DNA from: an uncultured Chloroflexota bacterium
Lineage (GTDB): Bacteria; Chloroflexota; Dehalococcoidia; Lucifugimonadales; GCA-002694895
Length of the DNA: 64,000 bases
NCBI GenBank assembly: GCA_913045935.1
Contig: CAJWSY010000001.1
Span: forward strand, 46,397-110,396
Direction of reading: 5' to 3'
The notes below the pieces were generated by a model that saw only the letters and a list, made by a program, of their open reading frames with translations, did no database searches and had not been told where the DNA came from. How positions within the stretch are numbered: position 1 is the stretch's first letter; each line of letters starts with the position of its first letter. Below, in pieces: positions 62,353 through 64,000 of this stretch. A program made the position numbers and the translations under genes.

Positions 62353-62986
62353 ACCAATTCATAGTAGATGCAATAACAGGCATATTTTCTTTAAATATGT
62401 CTTTAATTTGATTTGCTATATCCATATGTTCTTTCTGTGTCCCATGACCTGATCTTAAATCAATATAATGCATCCAACTTCTTATTGTTCCCGTCATATA
62501 CATTCTAGTTGTTGTTGCTTGTGGTAACACAAATCTTGCGCTTTCTTTGGCAACTCCTTGATCAAGCAAATCATTATACAACTGTGTTGATTCATCAAAG
62601 TGTTTTCTAATTCTTACATTAAAATGTGATTTGACATCTTCAGAAATATCATCGATGGAATTTTGCCTGTTTTTTGTATCTTGTCTTCTTAAATCTGGAA
62701 GATCTATAGATTCATTAATTAAATTTTTTTCAGCATATCTCTGGCTAAATTGCTGATAAGTAAAAGATCTGTGTCGCAAAATTTGTGTAGCTATGGCTAA
62801 CGATGTTTGAATTTCAATAGTCATATAAGCTTGCTCAAATGGTGACCAATGAGAATGTTCAATCATATATTTTAATAAGCCTTCATATTGGTCATTATCT
62901 TGATTTTTTGGATTGCTTACTCTTGCAATATAAGCAATTGTTTCTTCTGCTTTAGGTGTAATTGATACTAATTTAGCTATATTCAT
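62351..62986 (-). CDS. thyX: Flavin-dependent thymidylate synthase
   Basis: RHRSFTYQQFSQRY matches the RHRx7S ThyX motif. Confidence 0.97.
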   Translation of the reverse strand: MNIAKLVSITPKAEETIAYIARVSNPKNQDNDQYEGLLKYMIEHSHWSPFEQAYMTIEIQTSLAIATQILRHRSFTYQQFSQRYAEKNLINESIDLPDLRRQDTKNRQNSIDDISEDVKSHFNVRIRKHFDESTQLYNDLLDQGVAKESARFVLPQATTTRMYMTGTIRSWMHYIDLRSGHGTQKEHMDIANQIKDIFKENMPVIASTMNW

Positions 62987-63008
62987 AATAGATATAGTAT
63001 ATATTATT

Positions 63009-64000
63009 TTAGATTATCAAATTAACAGGGTTTTCTAAATTTTTCTTTAATTCTGCTATAAATAGAGCTCCAGCTGCTCCATCAGTGACCCTGTGATCAG
63101 CTGACAAACTAGCATGCATAATACTCGAAATAGATATACTATCATCGTCATTTACAACTGGAGTTTTCTTAACAGATCCAACAGCTAGCATAGCAGTTTG
63201 AGGTGGTAAAATAATTGCAAGAAAATTATTAACATCAAACATTCCCAAATTACTTATAGAAAAAGTACCTTTTGTATACTCAGCACTTGTTAGTTTTCCA
63301 TTTTTTGTTCTGTCAACTAAATCTTTGGTAGATAATGAAATATCTTTTATATCCTTATCATTACATCCAATTATAGCTGGTAAAATCAATCCATCCGATA
63401 AAGCAATTGCAATTGAAATGTTTATTTCATCATTGGAAATAACCATGTTATTCTCATATCTGCTATTAAAAATTTGGTATTTTTTAAGTGTCTCAATTGA
63501 TGCTTTAATTATTAAATCATTAATACTAATTTTAATATTTTGATCTTCTAATTTAGCATTAATTTGTGATCTTATTTCCAAGGCTTTATCCATATTAATT
63601 TCAGTAGATAAATAATAATGAGGAACCTCTTGTTTGCTTCTTTGTGTAACTCTTGCAATCTGAGCACGCATTTTATTACTTTCTTGGCTAGTACTTGAAT
63701 TTTCTATATCTTTAACCGGAGAACTTGTTACGCCTATTGGATCTGTGGATACATCAGCATCAATAGTTTCATCTTGGTTATTACTTTCATTAATCATATT
63801 TTCAACATCTGATTTTACAATTCTTCCACCTGGACCTGTGCCAGATATTTTGCTCAAATCAATATTCTTTTCTTTAGCTAAAGTTTTTGCCAATGGAGAA
63901 GCTTTTATTTTAACTCCAGGTACTTCTTCTGTTGTTTCTGGTGTAGATACTTCTTCTGTTGTTTCTGGTGTAGATACTTCTTCTGTTGTTTCTGGTGTAG
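63009..64000 (-). CDS. 2-oxo acid dehydrogenase E2 (dihydrolipoyl acyltransferase), partial; N-terminus beyond window
   Basis: Frame continues past the track's start: (STPETTEEV)n-PGVKIKASPLAKTLAKEKNIDLSKISGTGPGGRIVKSDV (E3-binding domain), catalytic SADHRVTDGA. Confidence 0.93.
   Translation of the reverse strand, partial: TPETTEEVSTPETTEEVSTPETTEEVPGVKIKASPLAKTLAKEKNIDLSKISGTGPGGRIVKSDVENMINESNNQDETIDADVSTDPIGVTSSPVKDIENSSTSQESNKMRAQIARVTQRSKQEVPHYYLSTEINMDKALEIRSQINAKLEDQNIKISINDLIIKASIETLKKYQIFNSRYENNMVISNDEINISIAIALSDGLILPAIIGCNDKDIKDISLSTKDLVDRTKNGKLTSAEYTKGTFSISNLGMFDVNNFLAIILPPQTAMLAVGSVKKTPVVNDDDSISISSIMHASLSADHRVTDGAAGALFIAELKKNLENPVNLII
63921..64000. repeat. 27-bp tandem repeat, three units in window (last unit cut by the edge)
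   Basis: tacttcttctgttgtttctggtgtaga at 63921, 63948 and 63975, identical as read; encodes STPETTEEV on the minus strand. Confidence 0.9.

Noticed and set aside
1-64000. CRISPR arrays, transposases, integrases, phage genes, rRNA
   Set aside because: None seen; the only tandem repeats noted are coding repeats at the right edge.

Overview
This is a 64 kb, AT-rich, very gene-dense bacterial chromosomal segment. It has short or overlapping intergenic regions and no CRISPR array, rRNA, prophage or transposase that I could see. The content is mainly housekeeping: serS, the rpmH-rnpA-yidD-[beta-propeller lipoprotein]-yidC-jag block, rph, lepA, a pyrR-pyrB-pyrC-carA-carB operon running into an ATC-hydrolase-like gene and an SbcC-like ATPase, ald, dinG, ispE, rsmA, alr, metZ plus a metX-metW fusion, sucCD, uvrA, thyX and an E2 acyltransferase running off the right edge. 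There are three tRNAs: Lys-CTT, Leu-TAG and Ser-TGA. The track misses an edge sortase (minus strand, TTG start) and rpmH. The most interesting signals are: (1) a SAM-I/SAM-IV-type riboswitch with an intrinsic terminator in front of metZ-metXW-amidohydrolase; (2) a divergent pair of VCBS/ASPIC-UnbV proteins whose ATG codons abut (CATATG), one of them fused to a DUF318/ArsP-like permease; (3) a fasciclin-type secreted protein with an LPSVG sorting-like C-terminus, an 18-bp perfect palindrome upstream, and a sortase in the same window; (4) the Arg-rich YidC tail overprinted on the jag N-terminus; (5) convergent gene ends that touch or overlap. Taxon is not determined. The gene repertoire and low GC are compatible with a streamlined marine lineage such as Chloroflexota/SAR202-like, but that is only inference.
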